DNA of 64,000 nucleotides from GCA-2737665 sp966211705. Its GTDB lineage: Bacteria > Bacteroidota > Bacteroidia > Palsa-965. This document shows, one piece after another, positions 33,026-42,561 of this stretch. The stretch covers positions 124,001-188,000 of the forward strand of contig CBIHOC010000001.1 in assembly GCA_966211705.1 (NCBI GenBank). The letters are read 5' to 3'. The first letter of the stretch is position 1, and the number at the start of each line of letters is the position of its first letter. The notes under the pieces were generated by a model that ran no database searches, was not told the DNA's origin, and saw only the letters and a list, made by a program, of their open reading frames with translations. Made by a program: the position numbers and the translations under genes.

Positions 33026-36000
33026 ATGAAACTCCGCCCTCCTTTCTTCATCGTCCCGCTGGCGACAGCTGCCACGCTTTTCCTGCTCTCCGCAACGGCC
33101 GACAAACCCCAAAAATGGGAAGTCGGCAATCCCCCGGGGAATTACAAAGACGTTTCCTTCACCGTCACCGAAGGCACGTGGATGAACCTCGACGTGAGCC
33201 CCGACGGGAAAACGATCGTGTTCGACATGCTCGGCGACATCTATTCCATTCCCGCAACCGGCGGAACCGCAACGGCGCTGCAAACCGGCCATGCCTGGCA
33301 GTGCCAGCCCCGTTTCAGCCCCGACGGGAAATGGATCTGCTTCACCAGCGACGCAGGCGGCGGCGATAACGTCTGGAAAATGAAAGCCGACGGCTCCGAC
33401 GCAAAACAGGTGACGGAAGAAAAATTCCGCCTGCTCAACAACGGCGTGTGGACAGCCGACGGGCAATACATCATCGCGCGCAAGCACTTCTCCTCCACCC
33501 GGTCCCTCGGCGCGGGCGAACTCTGGATGTATCACCACACCGGCGGCGAAGGCGTGCAGCTCACCAAACGCAAAAATGCGCAGCAGGACCTCAACGAACC
33601 TTCCGTTTCCCCCGACGGGAAATACGTGTACTACAGCGAAGACATGTACCCAGGCGGATATTTCCAGTACAACAAAGATCCGAACGACCAGATCTACATC
33701 ATCCGCCGCTACGACCTGGGCACGGGCGAGATCGAGAACATCACCGGCGGTCCCGGCGGCGCATGCCGTCCGCAGGTTTCGCGCGACGGCAAGATGCTGG
33801 CGTTCGAACGTCGCGTGCGTGAAAAGTCCGTGCTTTTCCTGCGCGATCTCGCCACGGGAGAAGAATGGCCGGTTTACGATGACCTCAGCAAGGACCAGCA
33901 GGAAGCGTGGTGCATCTTCGGCGCTTACACCGGCTTCAGCTGGACGCCCGACAACAAGCACATCGTGATCTGGGCGAAAGGAAAGCTGAAGAACATCGAC
34001 GTTACCACGCAGAAAGCAACGGACATTCCTTTCTCGGTGACATGCAGCCATCGCGTTTATAACGCGCTCCGTTTTCCCCGGCAGCCCGCGCCCGACAAGT
34101 TCACCGTGAAGATGATCCGCACCGCGGTGACGTCGGCGGATGAAAAGACGCTCGTGTTCAACGCAGCCGGTTATCTCTGGAAAAAACAATTGCCGGACGG
34201 AACGCCTGTTCGTCTTACGAAGAGCACGGATTTCGAATACGAACCTGCGTTCTCGAAGGATGGCAGCAAGCTGGCCTACGTAACCTGGAACGACGAAGAG
34301 ACCGGCTCCGTCATGCTGCTCGACGTGAAAACCGGCGCTGCAAAAAAAGTGACGAATGAAAAAGGGATTTTCCGCACGCCGTCATTTTCACCCGACGGCA
34401 AATCGATCGTGTTCTGGAAAGAGGAAGGGAACGATCACCAGGGCTATGCGTTCTGCGTGAAGCCCGGCATTTACACGGTTCCCGCGACAGGCGGCAACGC
34501 GACATATTGGTTCAACGAATATGCGCAGAAACCGACCTATTCGCCCGACGGAAAACAAATTCTCTATTACGTCGACAACGGCGATTCGAAAGAGCTGAAA
34601 GCATTCGACCTCGAAAAACGCACGCACCGCGCGCTTGCTTCTTCGCAGTACGCGTGGGAGATCGTTCCCAGCCCCGACAACAAATGGGTGGCGTTCCGCG
34701 AACTGCACAAGGTTTACGTATGCGCGTTCCCCGTTGCGGGAAAAACCATCGAGCTCGGCAAAGACATGGGCCAGGTGCCCGCCACGTGCGTCACGCGCGA
34801 CGCCGGCCAGAGCCTGCACTGGGCTTCCGACAGCAAGAAGCTGCACTGGACGATGGGCGATGCCTATTACACGCGCGATATCGCGATGACGTTCGGCTTC
34901 GTGGAAGGCGCGCCCGATTCACTGCCCGGCTTCGATACCACCGGCACAAAGATCGGCCTCGTGCTCGACAGCGATAAGCCGAAAGGAACCGTTGCATTCA
35001 CCAACGCACGCATCATCACCGTCAACGCAAATGATGACGTGATCGGGAACGGCGTTGTCGTGGTGCAGGACAACCGCATTCTTGCCGTGGGAAAAACCGG
35101 CGAAGTGCAAGTTCCTGCGGGCGCGAAAGTGATCGACTGCGCTGGCAAAACGATCATGCCCGGCATTGTCGACGTGCACGCGCATATGGGAACGTTCCGT
35201 CACGGCATTTCACCGCAGAAGCAGTGGAGCTATTACACCAACCTCGCGTTCGGCGTAACGACCACGCACGATCCGTCTTCCAACACGGAAATGGTTTTTT
35301 CGCAGTCTGAAGCTGTGAAAGCCGGCTACATGACGGGCCCGCGCATTTTCTCCACCGGCTGGATCCTTTACGGTGCGGAAGGCGATTTCAAGGCGGTCAT
35401 CAACAATTACGACGACGCGCGTTCTTCCGTTTACCGCACGCAGGCCAATGGCGCATTCTCGGTGAAGAGCTACAACCAGCCCCGCCGCGAGCAGCGCCAG
35501 CAGGTCATCACCGCGGCCCGCAACCTGGGTGTGATGGTGGTTCCCGAAGGCGGCTCGTTCTTCTACCACAACATGTCGATGATCCTCGACGGGCACACGA
35601 CCATCGAGCACAACGTTCCCGTGTCGACAGTTTACGACGACGTGGTGAAGCTCTGGAGCGCCAGCGAAACAGGCTACACGCCTACCCTGATCGTTGCTTA
35701 CGGCGCGATGAACGGGGAAAATTACTGGTACGAGCACACCAACGTCTGGGAAAATAAGCGCCTGCTGAATTTCTACCCGCGCGGGATCATCGATTCACGC
35801 GCGCGCCACCGCGAGATGACGCCGGACGAGGAATACCAGAACGGCCACATTCTTGTGGCGCAGTCGTGCAAGAAGCTGGCGGATGCCGGGGTAAAAGTGA
35901 ACCTGGGCGGTCACGGGCAGTTGCAGGGCCTCGGCGCCCACTGGGAACTATGGATGTTCGCGCAGGGCGGCATGACGCCGGTGCAGGCCATCCGCTGCGC

Positions 36001-36301
36001 CACGATGAACGGCGCGTGGAGCATCGGCATGGACAAGGAGATCGGTTCGGTGGAAGCCGGGAAGCTGGCGGATATAATTGTGCTGGATAAAAACCCGCTG
36101 GAGAACATTCAAAACTCCCAGTACGTAAAATACACCATGGTCAACGGCCGCCTTTACGATGCCGAAACGATGAACGAGACCGGCAATTATGACAGGAAGC
36201 ACTCGAAGTTCTGGTGGGAATCGGGCAAGTACAATGCCGTATATCCTTTCCACGAGGAAACGAAGTCGTTCATGCAGGACGCTTGCGGGCTCGACGATTA
36301 A
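33026..36301 (+). CDS. Beta-propeller plus amidohydrolase fusion, secreted
   Basis: 1091 aa. A signal peptide covers about residues 1-20. Residues about 50-640 contain many TolB/tricorn-type blades (pattern FSPDGKWICFTSD, VSPDGKYVYYSED, PSPDNKWVAFRE). Residues about 660-1065 form an amidohydrolase (TIM-barrel) with a metal motif GIVDVHAHMGTF, conserved EHNVPVST and LGGHGQLQGLGAH stretches, and the end segment IGSVEAGKLADIIVLDKNP. It should hydrolyse an amide, imide or peptide-like substrate outside the cytoplasm. The fusion is found in Bacteroidota and Proteobacteria under the name amidohydrolase family protein. The substrate is unknown. Confidence 0.88.
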   Translation: MKLRPPFFIVPLATAATLFLLSATADKPQKWEVGNPPGNYKDVSFTVTEGTWMNLDVSPDGKTIVFDMLGDIYSIPATGGTATALQTGHAWQCQPRFSPDGKWICFTSDAGGGDNVWKMKADGSDAKQVTEEKFRLLNNGVWTADGQYIIARKHFSSTRSLGAGELWMYHHTGGEGVQLTKRKNAQQDLNEPSVSPDGKYVYYSEDMYPGGYFQYNKDPNDQIYIIRRYDLGTGEIENITGGPGGACRPQVSRDGKMLAFERRVREKSVLFLRDLATGEEWPVYDDLSKDQQEAWCIFGAYTGFSWTPDNKHIVIWAKGKLKNIDVTTQKATDIPFSVTCSHRVYNALRFPRQPAPDKFTVKMIRTAVTSADEKTLVFNAAGYLWKKQLPDGTPVRLTKSTDFEYEPAFSKDGSKLAYVTWNDEETGSVMLLDVKTGAAKKVTNEKGIFRTPSFSPDGKSIVFWKEEGNDHQGYAFCVKPGIYTVPATGGNATYWFNEYAQKPTYSPDGKQILYYVDNGDSKELKAFDLEKRTHRALASSQYAWEIVPSPDNKWVAFRELHKVYVCAFPVAGKTIELGKDMGQVPATCVTRDAGQSLHWASDSKKLHWTMGDAYYTRDIAMTFGFVEGAPDSLPGFDTTGTKIGLVLDSDKPKGTVAFTNARIITVNANDDVIGNGVVVVQDNRILAVGKTGEVQVPAGAKVIDCAGKTIMPGIVDVHAHMGTFRHGISPQKQWSYYTNLAFGVTTTHDPSSNTEMVFSQSEAVKAGYMTGPRIFSTGWILYGAEGDFKAVINNYDDARSSVYRTQANGAFSVKSYNQPRREQRQQVITAARNLGVMVVPEGGSFFYHNMSMILDGHTTIEHNVPVSTVYDDVVKLWSASETGYTPTLIVAYGAMNGENYWYEHTNVWENKRLLNFYPRGIIDSRARHREMTPDEEYQNGHILVAQSCKKLADAGVKVNLGGHGQLQGLGAHWELWMFAQGGMTPVQAIRCATMNGAWSIGMDKEIGSVEAGKLADIIVLDKNPLENIQNSQYVKYTMVNGRLYDAETMNETGNYDRKHSKFWWESGKYNAVYPFHEETKSFMQDACGLDD

Positions 36302-36383
36302 AAGTTATTCAAATGCGCGGCGATTTGTCAACAAACCAAACGCCGCGCATTCTTTAAGGGCACAGGATTTGCATGGTTTATCG

Positions 36384-36391
36384 TAAATTTG
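36384..36391 (+). promoter_or_regulatory. -7 box TAAATTTG
   Basis: Perfect TAnnTTTG, seven bases before the ATG at 36399; consistent with a leaderless or near-leaderless message. Confidence 0.5.
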
Positions 36392-36398
36392 TTAAGCT

Positions 36399-37019
36399 AT
36401 GAAATACGTTCTCGCCTTTTTCTTAACGGTTCTTACCTCCTCTTTCCTCTTCGGGAAAGACACGACGCATGTGACCACTTATTACAGGGGTGGCCAGCTG
36501 AACGAACGTTACATCATGAATTCAAACAACCAGAAGCACGGTGAATACGTTCGTTATACACGGTACGGTAAAAAATACATTACCGGAACTTATGTGAATG
36601 GACTTCCTGCGGGCACCTGGAATTACTACAGCTCCGACACTTCCGGCACGCTCGTCCAGACACTCGACTTCGACAACCACAAGGAAACATTTGTCGACTC
36701 CCTGCGCGTCCATACGATCATCTGCGGGCCGCGTTATTTCGGCGGGAACATGCTGCAGTACGAGTACGTTTCCTACCACGTCAAAAACGATTTCACGCCC
36801 GGGGAGCGCGCTGAACACAAAGGCAAAACGTACACCGTTTCCTTCACCATCGACAGCGTCTCCATGAAGCCGGTAATGATCTCCGTCGACAATCCCGATC
36901 TCCCGGAAGCCTTCCGGAAAAAGCTGGAAACCATTGTGGCGGGCATGCCCGCGTGGTTGCCGCCGGTTTGCAAGAACAAGAGCGAAGTGTGGCGGTTCAG
37001 CGTGGCGATGGTGTTTTGA
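36399..37019 (+). CDS. Secreted MORN-repeat-like protein
   Basis: 206 aa. A signal peptide ends near LFGKD (residue about 21). The first half has two or three MORN-like or YwqK-like repeats (YYRGGQLNERYIMNSNNQKHGEYVRY, GKKYITGTYVNGLPAGTWNYY). The second half (YTVSFTIDSVSMKPVMISVD, PEAFRKKLETIVAGMPAWLPP) resembles a TonB-C-like or carboxyl domain of unknown role. Probably periplasmic. It stands alone with its own promoter and is not coupled to the flanking repeat/DUF559 remnant. Confidence 0.65.
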   Translation: MKYVLAFFLTVLTSSFLFGKDTTHVTTYYRGGQLNERYIMNSNNQKHGEYVRYTRYGKKYITGTYVNGLPAGTWNYYSSDTSGTLVQTLDFDNHKETFVDSLRVHTIICGPRYFGGNMLQYEYVSYHVKNDFTPGERAEHKGKTYTVSFTIDSVSMKPVMISVDNPDLPEAFRKKLETIVAGMPAWLPPVCKNKSEVWRFSVAMVF

Positions 37020-37048
37020 TTTATATCCCAGAAAAATTATTTTTATTT

Positions 37049-37140
37049 CCTACAACCACCCCTGCCCCTCCTCCTTGAGGAGGGGAGCTAATAGGATATT
37101 AGCTTGCAGTCAAGGAGGAGGGGCAGGGGTGGGCAGCCCG
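37049..37140. repeat. CCACCCCTGCCCCTCCTCC inverted repeat
   Basis: CCACCCCTGCCCCTCCTCC (37050-37068) is reverse-complemented as GGAGGAGGGGCAGGGGTGG (37115-37133), with AGGAGGGGAGCTAATAGG between. It sits immediately before the broken DUF559 gene. I recall such palindromes beside DUF559 genes in other Bacteroidota. Confidence 0.8.
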
Positions 37141-37146
37141 TAAACC

Positions 37147-37508
37147 ATGAAAAATCGAATCCATAACCTTAAGTACCTGAAGGAAAACCGGAAATCGCTT
37201 CGGAATAATGGCACTTCTGCTGAAGCTTTTCTTTGGAATTTTCTCAACATAGTATCGGAAATTACATTGTAGACTTTTATTGCCCCGCAGAAAAACTGGT
37301 TGTTGAACTGGACGGTGCGCATCATTTTACGGATGATGGGCTGCAATATGACAATGTCCGCACAGAATATCTTAAAACACTTGGTATTCGTGTTGTCAGG
37401 TTTGAAAATCGTGTTGTATTTGAGCAAACGCAATATGCTCTTAACCTGATCAGCGATTCATTTTCTAAGGAAACAGTGCATGCAAATAACCGGGCTGAAC
37501 AGGGGTAA
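37147..37508 (+). pseudogene. DUF559 (Vsr-like endonuclease fold) gene, deleted and frameshifted
   Basis: ATG 37147 opens a frame reading KNRIHNLKYLKENRKSLRNN ... SAEAFLWNF, the usual DUF559 start, then runs into a stop at 37270-37272. The rest of the domain continues in another frame from about 37239: SQHSIGNYIVDFYCPAEKL, VVELDGAHHFTDDG, TLGIRVVRFENRVVF. About ten residues that normally join these parts (around KFRRQ) are missing, so a small deletion created the shift. The family shares the fold of very-short-patch-repair endonucleases. The catalytic D of VVELDG remains, but the product cannot be normal. Confidence 0.75.
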
Positions 37509-37540
37509 CCAATCTCTCAATCTGCCGTACCTTCACCTTG

Positions 37541-39463
37541 GTGCATGATCCTGTTTCCATACTTCGTCAATACTGGGGCTTCGACGAATTCCGTCCGTTG
37601 CAGGAAGACATCATCCGCAGCGTGCTGGACGGACGTGATACGTTGGCGCTGCTGCCCACCGGCGGGGGAAAATCCATTTGCTTCCAGGTGCCGGCGTTGT
37701 GCATGGACGGCATCTGCATTGTCGTTTCCCCCCTGATCGCGCTGATGCAGGACCAGGTGGACAACCTGAAGCGGCGGGGCATACCGGCCATCGCGGTGAC
37801 TTCGGCGATGCGGAAACGGGAGCTCGACATTGCGCTCGACAATTGCGTGTACGGCAAGATCAAATTCCTCTACCTCTCTCCCGAACGTTTGCAGACGGAG
37901 CTTGCGCGCGTGCGGATCGCGAAGATGAAGGTGAGCATGATCGCGGTGGATGAGGCGCACTGCATTTCGCAATGGGGTTACGATTTCCGCCCGCCGTATT
38001 TGCAAATTGCGGAGCTGCGGGAAATTCTCCCGAACATTCCCGTGCTTGCGCTCACCGCCACCGCCACACCGAAAGTCGTCGATGACATCCAGGAAAAACT
38101 CGCGTTCAAAACCAAAAACGTTTTCCGCACCAGCTTCGGCCGCGACAACCTCGCGTACGTGGTGAAAAAGACAGAAGACAAACCCGCGCAGGTCTTGAAG
38201 CTGGCGAAACAATCCTCCGCCACCGGCGGCGCGTGCGGCATCGTGTACGCACGGAACCGCCGCAGGACGCAGGAGATCGCCATGTACCTCCACCGCAACG
38301 GCATTCCCGCAACGTATTATCATGCCGGGCTGAACGCGCAGGAACGAATTCTCCGCCAGCAGCAATGGCTCAGCGGGCAGGCACAGGTGATGGTGGCCAC
38401 CAATGCGTTCGGCATGGGCATCGACAAGCCGGACGTGCGTTTCGTGGCCCATCTCGATCTGCCCGACAGTCCCGAAGCGTATTTCCAGGAAGCGGGACGG
38501 GCGGGGCGCGACGGCAAACCTGCGGGTGCCGTACTCTACTGGAACCCGCGCGACCTCGATGACCTGGAGCGGCAATTCGAAGCGTCGTATCCGCCCATCG
38601 ACGAGATCCGCCGCACGTACCAGGCGCTGGCGAACATGTACGAGATCCCGGTGGGCGCAGGACAAGGCATGACCGTGGTGCTCGACCAGGTGAAGCTGTG
38701 CACCACGTACAAGCTTGAAGCGATGACTGTTTTTCACAGCCTGAAATTTCTCGAGCGCGAAGGCTACATCGCCGTCAGCGATTCCGTTTTTATGCCTGCG
38801 CGGCTGAAGTTCACGGTGAACAACGAAACGCTTTACAAATTCGAAGTGTCCAATCCGGCGCTGGAGGAATTCATCAAAACGATCCTTCGCATGTACGCGG
38901 GGCTTTTCGATGAATACGTGCGCATCAAAGAGAAAGACATCGGCAAGCGCACGAACAAATCGGAGGTTGAAGTCTCGCACATCCTGAAAGACCTCGAGAA
39001 AAAAGACCTGCTCAGCTACATCCCGCAAAACGACAAACCGCTGCTCACGTTCATTGCCCCACGCGCGGATGCGAAAAAGCTGCACATCTCACCGGAACAT
39101 TTTGCAGAGCGGAAAAAGATCGCAAAAGAACGCATCGTGGCGATGACGGCATTCGTGCAGGACGAGCAGCATTGCCGCCAGTCGAAGCTGCTTGCTTATT
39201 TCGGCGAAACGAAGGCGGGAGATTGCGGGAGATGCGATGTCTGCAAAAAGAAAGCGGGCAAGGACAAAAAGATCGACCGGGAAGAAATGGCGAAGAAGAT
39301 CGTCAGCCTGTTGACGCTTCAGCCGAAAAAAGCAGCGGAGCTTGTGACTTCCTTCCCGGACGTCGGCGCGGAGGAGCTCACGTTCATCGTGCGGCAACTG
39401 CTGGATGCGGGGCGGATCAAATTCAACGGGAACCACCAGCTGGCACCTGCGGAGAAGAATTGA
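37541..39463 (+). CDS. recQ: ATP-dependent DNA helicase RecQ
   Basis: 640 aa from GTG 37541; a TTG one codon earlier is an alternative. Helicase motifs in order: WGFDEFRPLQEDII (motif 0), Walker A LLPTGGGKSICFQ, DEAH in VDEAHCISQWGYDFRP, LTATATPKV, MVATNAFGMGIDKPDVRFV, and QEAGRAGRDGKPAG. A RQC/winged-helix region and a zinc-cluster-like CGRCDVC near residue 565 follow. It unwinds DNA 3' to 5' during recombination and fork repair. Length fits the RecQ branch that lacks a full HRDC domain. Confidence 0.92.
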   Translation: MHDPVSILRQYWGFDEFRPLQEDIIRSVLDGRDTLALLPTGGGKSICFQVPALCMDGICIVVSPLIALMQDQVDNLKRRGIPAIAVTSAMRKRELDIALDNCVYGKIKFLYLSPERLQTELARVRIAKMKVSMIAVDEAHCISQWGYDFRPPYLQIAELREILPNIPVLALTATATPKVVDDIQEKLAFKTKNVFRTSFGRDNLAYVVKKTEDKPAQVLKLAKQSSATGGACGIVYARNRRRTQEIAMYLHRNGIPATYYHAGLNAQERILRQQQWLSGQAQVMVATNAFGMGIDKPDVRFVAHLDLPDSPEAYFQEAGRAGRDGKPAGAVLYWNPRDLDDLERQFEASYPPIDEIRRTYQALANMYEIPVGAGQGMTVVLDQVKLCTTYKLEAMTVFHSLKFLEREGYIAVSDSVFMPARLKFTVNNETLYKFEVSNPALEEFIKTILRMYAGLFDEYVRIKEKDIGKRTNKSEVEVSHILKDLEKKDLLSYIPQNDKPLLTFIAPRADAKKLHISPEHFAERKKIAKERIVAMTAFVQDEQHCRQSKLLAYFGETKAGDCGRCDVCKKKAGKDKKIDREEMAKKIVSLLTLQPKKAAELVTSFPDVGAEELTFIVRQLLDAGRIKFNGNHQLAPAEKN

Positions 39464-39541
39464 AGATTGAAAATTTCCGGCTGACAAACCTCTTTCTTAA
39501 AATACGGCATGTGCCGTATATCCTGCCATTTCCGCCGGGAA

Positions 39542-39549
39542 TAGCTTTG
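39542..39549 (+). promoter_or_regulatory. -7 box TAGCTTTG
   Basis: Perfect TAnnTTTG, 25 bases upstream of the ATG at 39575. Confidence 0.5.
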
Positions 39550-39574
39550 GTCCCGCAAACCTAAACTTCTCCCG

Positions 39575-40831
39575 ATGAACGCAATTATTACACGTCTATC
39601 CGCTGTTGTCCTGTTCAGCCTCGTTCTCCAGGATGCAAACGCACAATGGAACCTGCTCGGCCACATCACCGACGGAACGGATACCGCCACTTCCTGCTAC
39701 AGGATATCCGGCTACGGCACAAACGTATTCGCCTGCACCAGCAAAGGCTTATTCCGCAGCGCCGACAACGGCCTTACGTGGCAAAATCTCACCTACAACG
39801 AACCGAACACATCGAATCAACCGGTCAACTGTGTTTTTGTTGATTCCAACAGCGACCTGTATGCCGGCTCCACTACTCGCCTTTATAAAAGCATTGATAA
39901 TGGCGCAACATGGACGTGGCTGAATACATTGCCCGACAGCTTATCGTATTCCGACGTTTCGGAACTTAACGGGAACATTGTTGCCTCCTACAGCATCAGC
40001 TATACTGCAGGCGGCGCGTATTATTCTTCAGACGGCGGCGCAACGTGGACCGTTTCTTCCGGGCTGACGAACCTTCCCAAACACCGTTTCCTGATTTACG
40101 GCGACACTCTTTTTCTCGGCAGCCAGAACGGCCTGTTTCGCAGCGTGGACAACGGGCAGGCGTGGACGCTCTCCGGCACCGGTTTCCCGGCGACGTGCGG
40201 CCTGCGCTCGGTGATCCGTTCCGGCGATTCGCTTTTCACGAACGATGTCGGTGGAAACGGGCTCTTCGTAAGCGCTGATCATGGCAATACGTGGAGCAAT
40301 ACAAATCCTGCAGTATTCAACGGTTTCTGCCAGGTGTTCTCAATCGTGGAATCTAACAACATGATCCTCGGGGCGATGGACGGCGCGTGTAACTCCGGCG
40401 CGCCAGTCAAGATGTCGAACGACACGGGAAATACCTGGACGATCTTTATGACGGGGCTCCCGGTAAGTTATTATCCCGTTCTCGGGCGCAACGCAGCAGG
40501 CACCAGCTTTTTCGCGTACAAGAATAATTCGCGCGAGGTGTATCGCTATGATCTCGTGACAGGCGTACAGGCGGCTGAACGTGCCAGCGTTTTAGAAATT
40601 TACCCGAACCCGTTTTCGATTACGGCAACGATCAGGCTCAGCGCTCCGGCTGCACAAGGCACACAACTTGTGATCTGCGATATGCTGGGTCGTGAAGTCC
40701 GCACTGTTCCGGTCGCGGTCAATGCAGGGAACGTGGTGATCGATCGCGGCGATCTTTCTGCCGGGATTTACATGTGCCTGCTCGTTACGGGCGACAATAT
40801 TCTTGCCAACGGAAAATTGGTGATCGAATAA
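39575..40831 (+). CDS. T9SS-sorted beta-propeller (BNR/sialidase-like) protein
   Basis: 418 aa. The signal peptide ends at ANAQ (residue about 23). Repeats of the BNR type follow (LFRSADNGLTWQNL, LYKSIDNGATWTWL, YYSSDGGATWTVSSG, LFVSADHGNTWSN, KMSNDTGNTWTIF), typical of a five- to seven-bladed propeller. A C-terminal sorting domain (LEIYPNPFSITATIRLS ... LSAGIYMCLLVTGDN) targets it to T9SS. Probably extracellular. The fold is shared with sialidases and photosystem assembly factors, but no active-site residues were identified. Confidence 0.82.
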   Translation: MNAIITRLSAVVLFSLVLQDANAQWNLLGHITDGTDTATSCYRISGYGTNVFACTSKGLFRSADNGLTWQNLTYNEPNTSNQPVNCVFVDSNSDLYAGSTTRLYKSIDNGATWTWLNTLPDSLSYSDVSELNGNIVASYSISYTAGGAYYSSDGGATWTVSSGLTNLPKHRFLIYGDTLFLGSQNGLFRSVDNGQAWTLSGTGFPATCGLRSVIRSGDSLFTNDVGGNGLFVSADHGNTWSNTNPAVFNGFCQVFSIVESNNMILGAMDGACNSGAPVKMSNDTGNTWTIFMTGLPVSYYPVLGRNAAGTSFFAYKNNSREVYRYDLVTGVQAAERASVLEIYPNPFSITATIRLSAPAAQGTQLVICDMLGREVRTVPVAVNAGNVVIDRGDLSAGIYMCLLVTGDNILANGKLVIE

Positions 40832-40850
40832 TACACGGCATTATTCGTAG

Positions 40851-40858
40851 TAATTTTG
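40851..40858 (+). promoter_or_regulatory. -7 box TAATTTTG
   Basis: Perfect TAnnTTTG four bases before the GTG at 40863; transcript start would coincide with the start codon. Confidence 0.5.
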
Positions 40859-40862
40859 CGGC

Positions 40863-41465
40863 GTGAGAAAGCGCCTCCCGAAATCGTTTTACCGACACCA
40901 CGATGTCGTTTCCATTGCAAAAAAATTGCTGGGGAAACGCCTCTGCACCTTCATCGACGGGCAATACACTTCGGGCATCATAACGGAAACCGAAGCTTAC
41001 GCAGGCGTCACCGACAAAGCGTCGCACGCATACGGCGGGCGATTGACCGAACGCACGAAGGTGATGTTCGATCATCCCGGAACGGCGTACGTTTATCTCT
41101 GCTATGGGCTGCATCACCTTTTTAATATCGTCACGAACAAAAAAGGCGTGCCGCATGCCGTGCTCGTTCGCGCCGTTCAGCCGGAAGAGGGAATTGAGAT
41201 CATGCTGCAGCGCCGGAAGAAAAAGAAAGTGGACAAAACGCTTTCCGGCGGGCCGGGAACGGTGGCGCAGGCGCTGGGCATCCATGTCAAACATTCCGGC
41301 ATGAGCTTGCTGGAAGAGCTGATCTGGGTGGAAGACGCAGGAATAAAGGTTTCTGACAAAGACATCATCGCCGGCCCGCGCATAGGCGTGGATTATGCGG
41401 GTGAAGATGCAAAGCTGCCGTACCGTTTTATTTTACGCACAAATGCCGAACGAACTTCCAAATAA
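40863..41465 (+). CDS. DNA-3-methyladenine glycosylase (AAG/MPG type)
   Basis: 200 aa from GTG 40863. AAG-family motifs: VVSIAKKLLGKRL, the catalytic-region TETEAYAGVTDKASHAYGG, NRxM-like region TKVMFDHPGTAYVYLCYGLHH, LVRAVQPEEGIE, and LSGGPGTVAQALGIH. It flips out and removes alkylated purines, starting base-excision repair. Length is standard for the bacterial form. The next gene is another alkylation-repair protein, separated by 13 bases or overlapping, depending on its start. Confidence 0.9.
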   Translation: MRKRLPKSFYRHHDVVSIAKKLLGKRLCTFIDGQYTSGIITETEAYAGVTDKASHAYGGRLTERTKVMFDHPGTAYVYLCYGLHHLFNIVTNKKGVPHAVLVRAVQPEEGIEIMLQRRKKKKVDKTLSGGPGTVAQALGIHVKHSGMSLLEELIWVEDAGIKVSDKDIIAGPRIGVDYAGEDAKLPYRFILRTNAERTSK

Positions 41466-41478
41466 ACGCCGATTCATT

Positions 41479-42561
41479 ATGCCGGAACCGTTGAAGAATT
41501 ACATCAACACGGAATTTGTCGCGCAGCTCGCTGCACAGCTGAAAAAAGCCGACACGTCGTTCAACGCCGCAGGTTTCCAGAAGAGCGTGTTCGGCAAAAG
41601 CTGGAAGGAGAAAGAGCTGAAGCAGCGGATCCGCCACGTGGCGCAGTGCATGAACGAATTTCTGCCGTACCCGTACCGGAAGCAGCTGGCGATCCTGCTG
41701 AAAGCCGCGCCGGCATTCCGCGGGCTGGGCGCGCTGGTTTTCCCGGATTTCGTGGAGATCTACGGGTTGAAAGACATCGACGCTTCCCTCGACGCGCTGG
41801 AAATGCTGACGCAATATTCCACCGGGGAATTCGCCATACGTCCATTCGTTTCTGCAGAACAGGAGAAATGTTTGAAGCGTGTGAAACAATGGGCGAAACA
41901 CCCGAACGAGCACGTGCGGCGCCTGGCCAGCGAAGGGATCCGCCCGCGCCTGCCGTGGGCTTCTCCCCTGCCCGCTTTCAAAAAGCAGCCGAAACCCGTG
42001 CTGGAAATTCTCGAGCTGCTGAAGAACGATCCGAGCGAATACGTACGGCGAAGCGTGGCGAACAACCTCAACGACATCACAAAAGACAACCCCGCGCTCG
42101 TGCTCGAAACCGCCAAACGCTGGTACGGGAAAACCGGAAACACCGACAAGCTGCTGAAGCACGCCTGCCGCACGCTGCTGAAACAGGGAAACACCGAGGC
42201 GCTGAAAGTTTTCGGTTTTGAAAGCAAATCGAAAGCTTCCATAAAAAAACTGGCCCCGCATAAAACGAAGCTCCGCATCGGCGAAACGCTGATGTTTACG
42301 TTCGACCTGCATAACGAGCTGAAGCAGGAACAGCAGCTGCGCGTGGAATACGCCGTTTATTTCCGCAAAAGCAACGGCACGCATTCGAAGAAAGTTTTCC
42401 AGGTCGCTTCAAAGCATTTCCCGCCCGGCCCCACGACGATCAAACGCACGCACCGTTTCACCGATTTCACGACACGGAAACATTATCCCGGCGAACACAT
42501 CCTGGTGATCGCCGTGAACGGCGTGGAGAAATCGAAAGCGACGATCGTGCTGGTGAAATAA
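41479..42561 (+). CDS. DNA alkylation repair protein, AlkD-like HEAT repeats
   Basis: 360 aa from ATG 41479 (MPEPLKNYINTEF), the usual family start. An upstream ATG at 41443 overlaps the glycosylase gene and cannot be excluded. Six or so ALK HEAT-like repeats include QRIRHVAQCMNEFLP, WAKHPNEHVRRLASEGIRPRLPWA and LKNDPSEYVRRSVANNLNDI. A C-terminal beta-sandwich (LRIGETLMFTFDLHNELKQEQ) is seen in the long branch of the family. Acts on alkylated bases without base flipping. It forms a compact alkylation-repair operon with the preceding glycosylase. Confidence 0.85.
   Translation: MPEPLKNYINTEFVAQLAAQLKKADTSFNAAGFQKSVFGKSWKEKELKQRIRHVAQCMNEFLPYPYRKQLAILLKAAPAFRGLGALVFPDFVEIYGLKDIDASLDALEMLTQYSTGEFAIRPFVSAEQEKCLKRVKQWAKHPNEHVRRLASEGIRPRLPWASPLPAFKKQPKPVLEILELLKNDPSEYVRRSVANNLNDITKDNPALVLETAKRWYGKTGNTDKLLKHACRTLLKQGNTEALKVFGFESKSKASIKKLAPHKTKLRIGETLMFTFDLHNELKQEQQLRVEYAVYFRKSNGTHSKKVFQVASKHFPPGPTTIKRTHRFTDFTTRKHYPGEHILVIAVNGVEKSKATIVLVK

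Noticed and set aside
33014..34189. 391-residue minus-strand frame
   Set aside because: Antisense to the amidohydrolase propeller, which has a signal peptide and clear blades; the minus frame has no recognisable domain.
37517..39085. 522-residue minus-strand frame
   Set aside because: Antisense to recQ, whose helicase motifs are complete.
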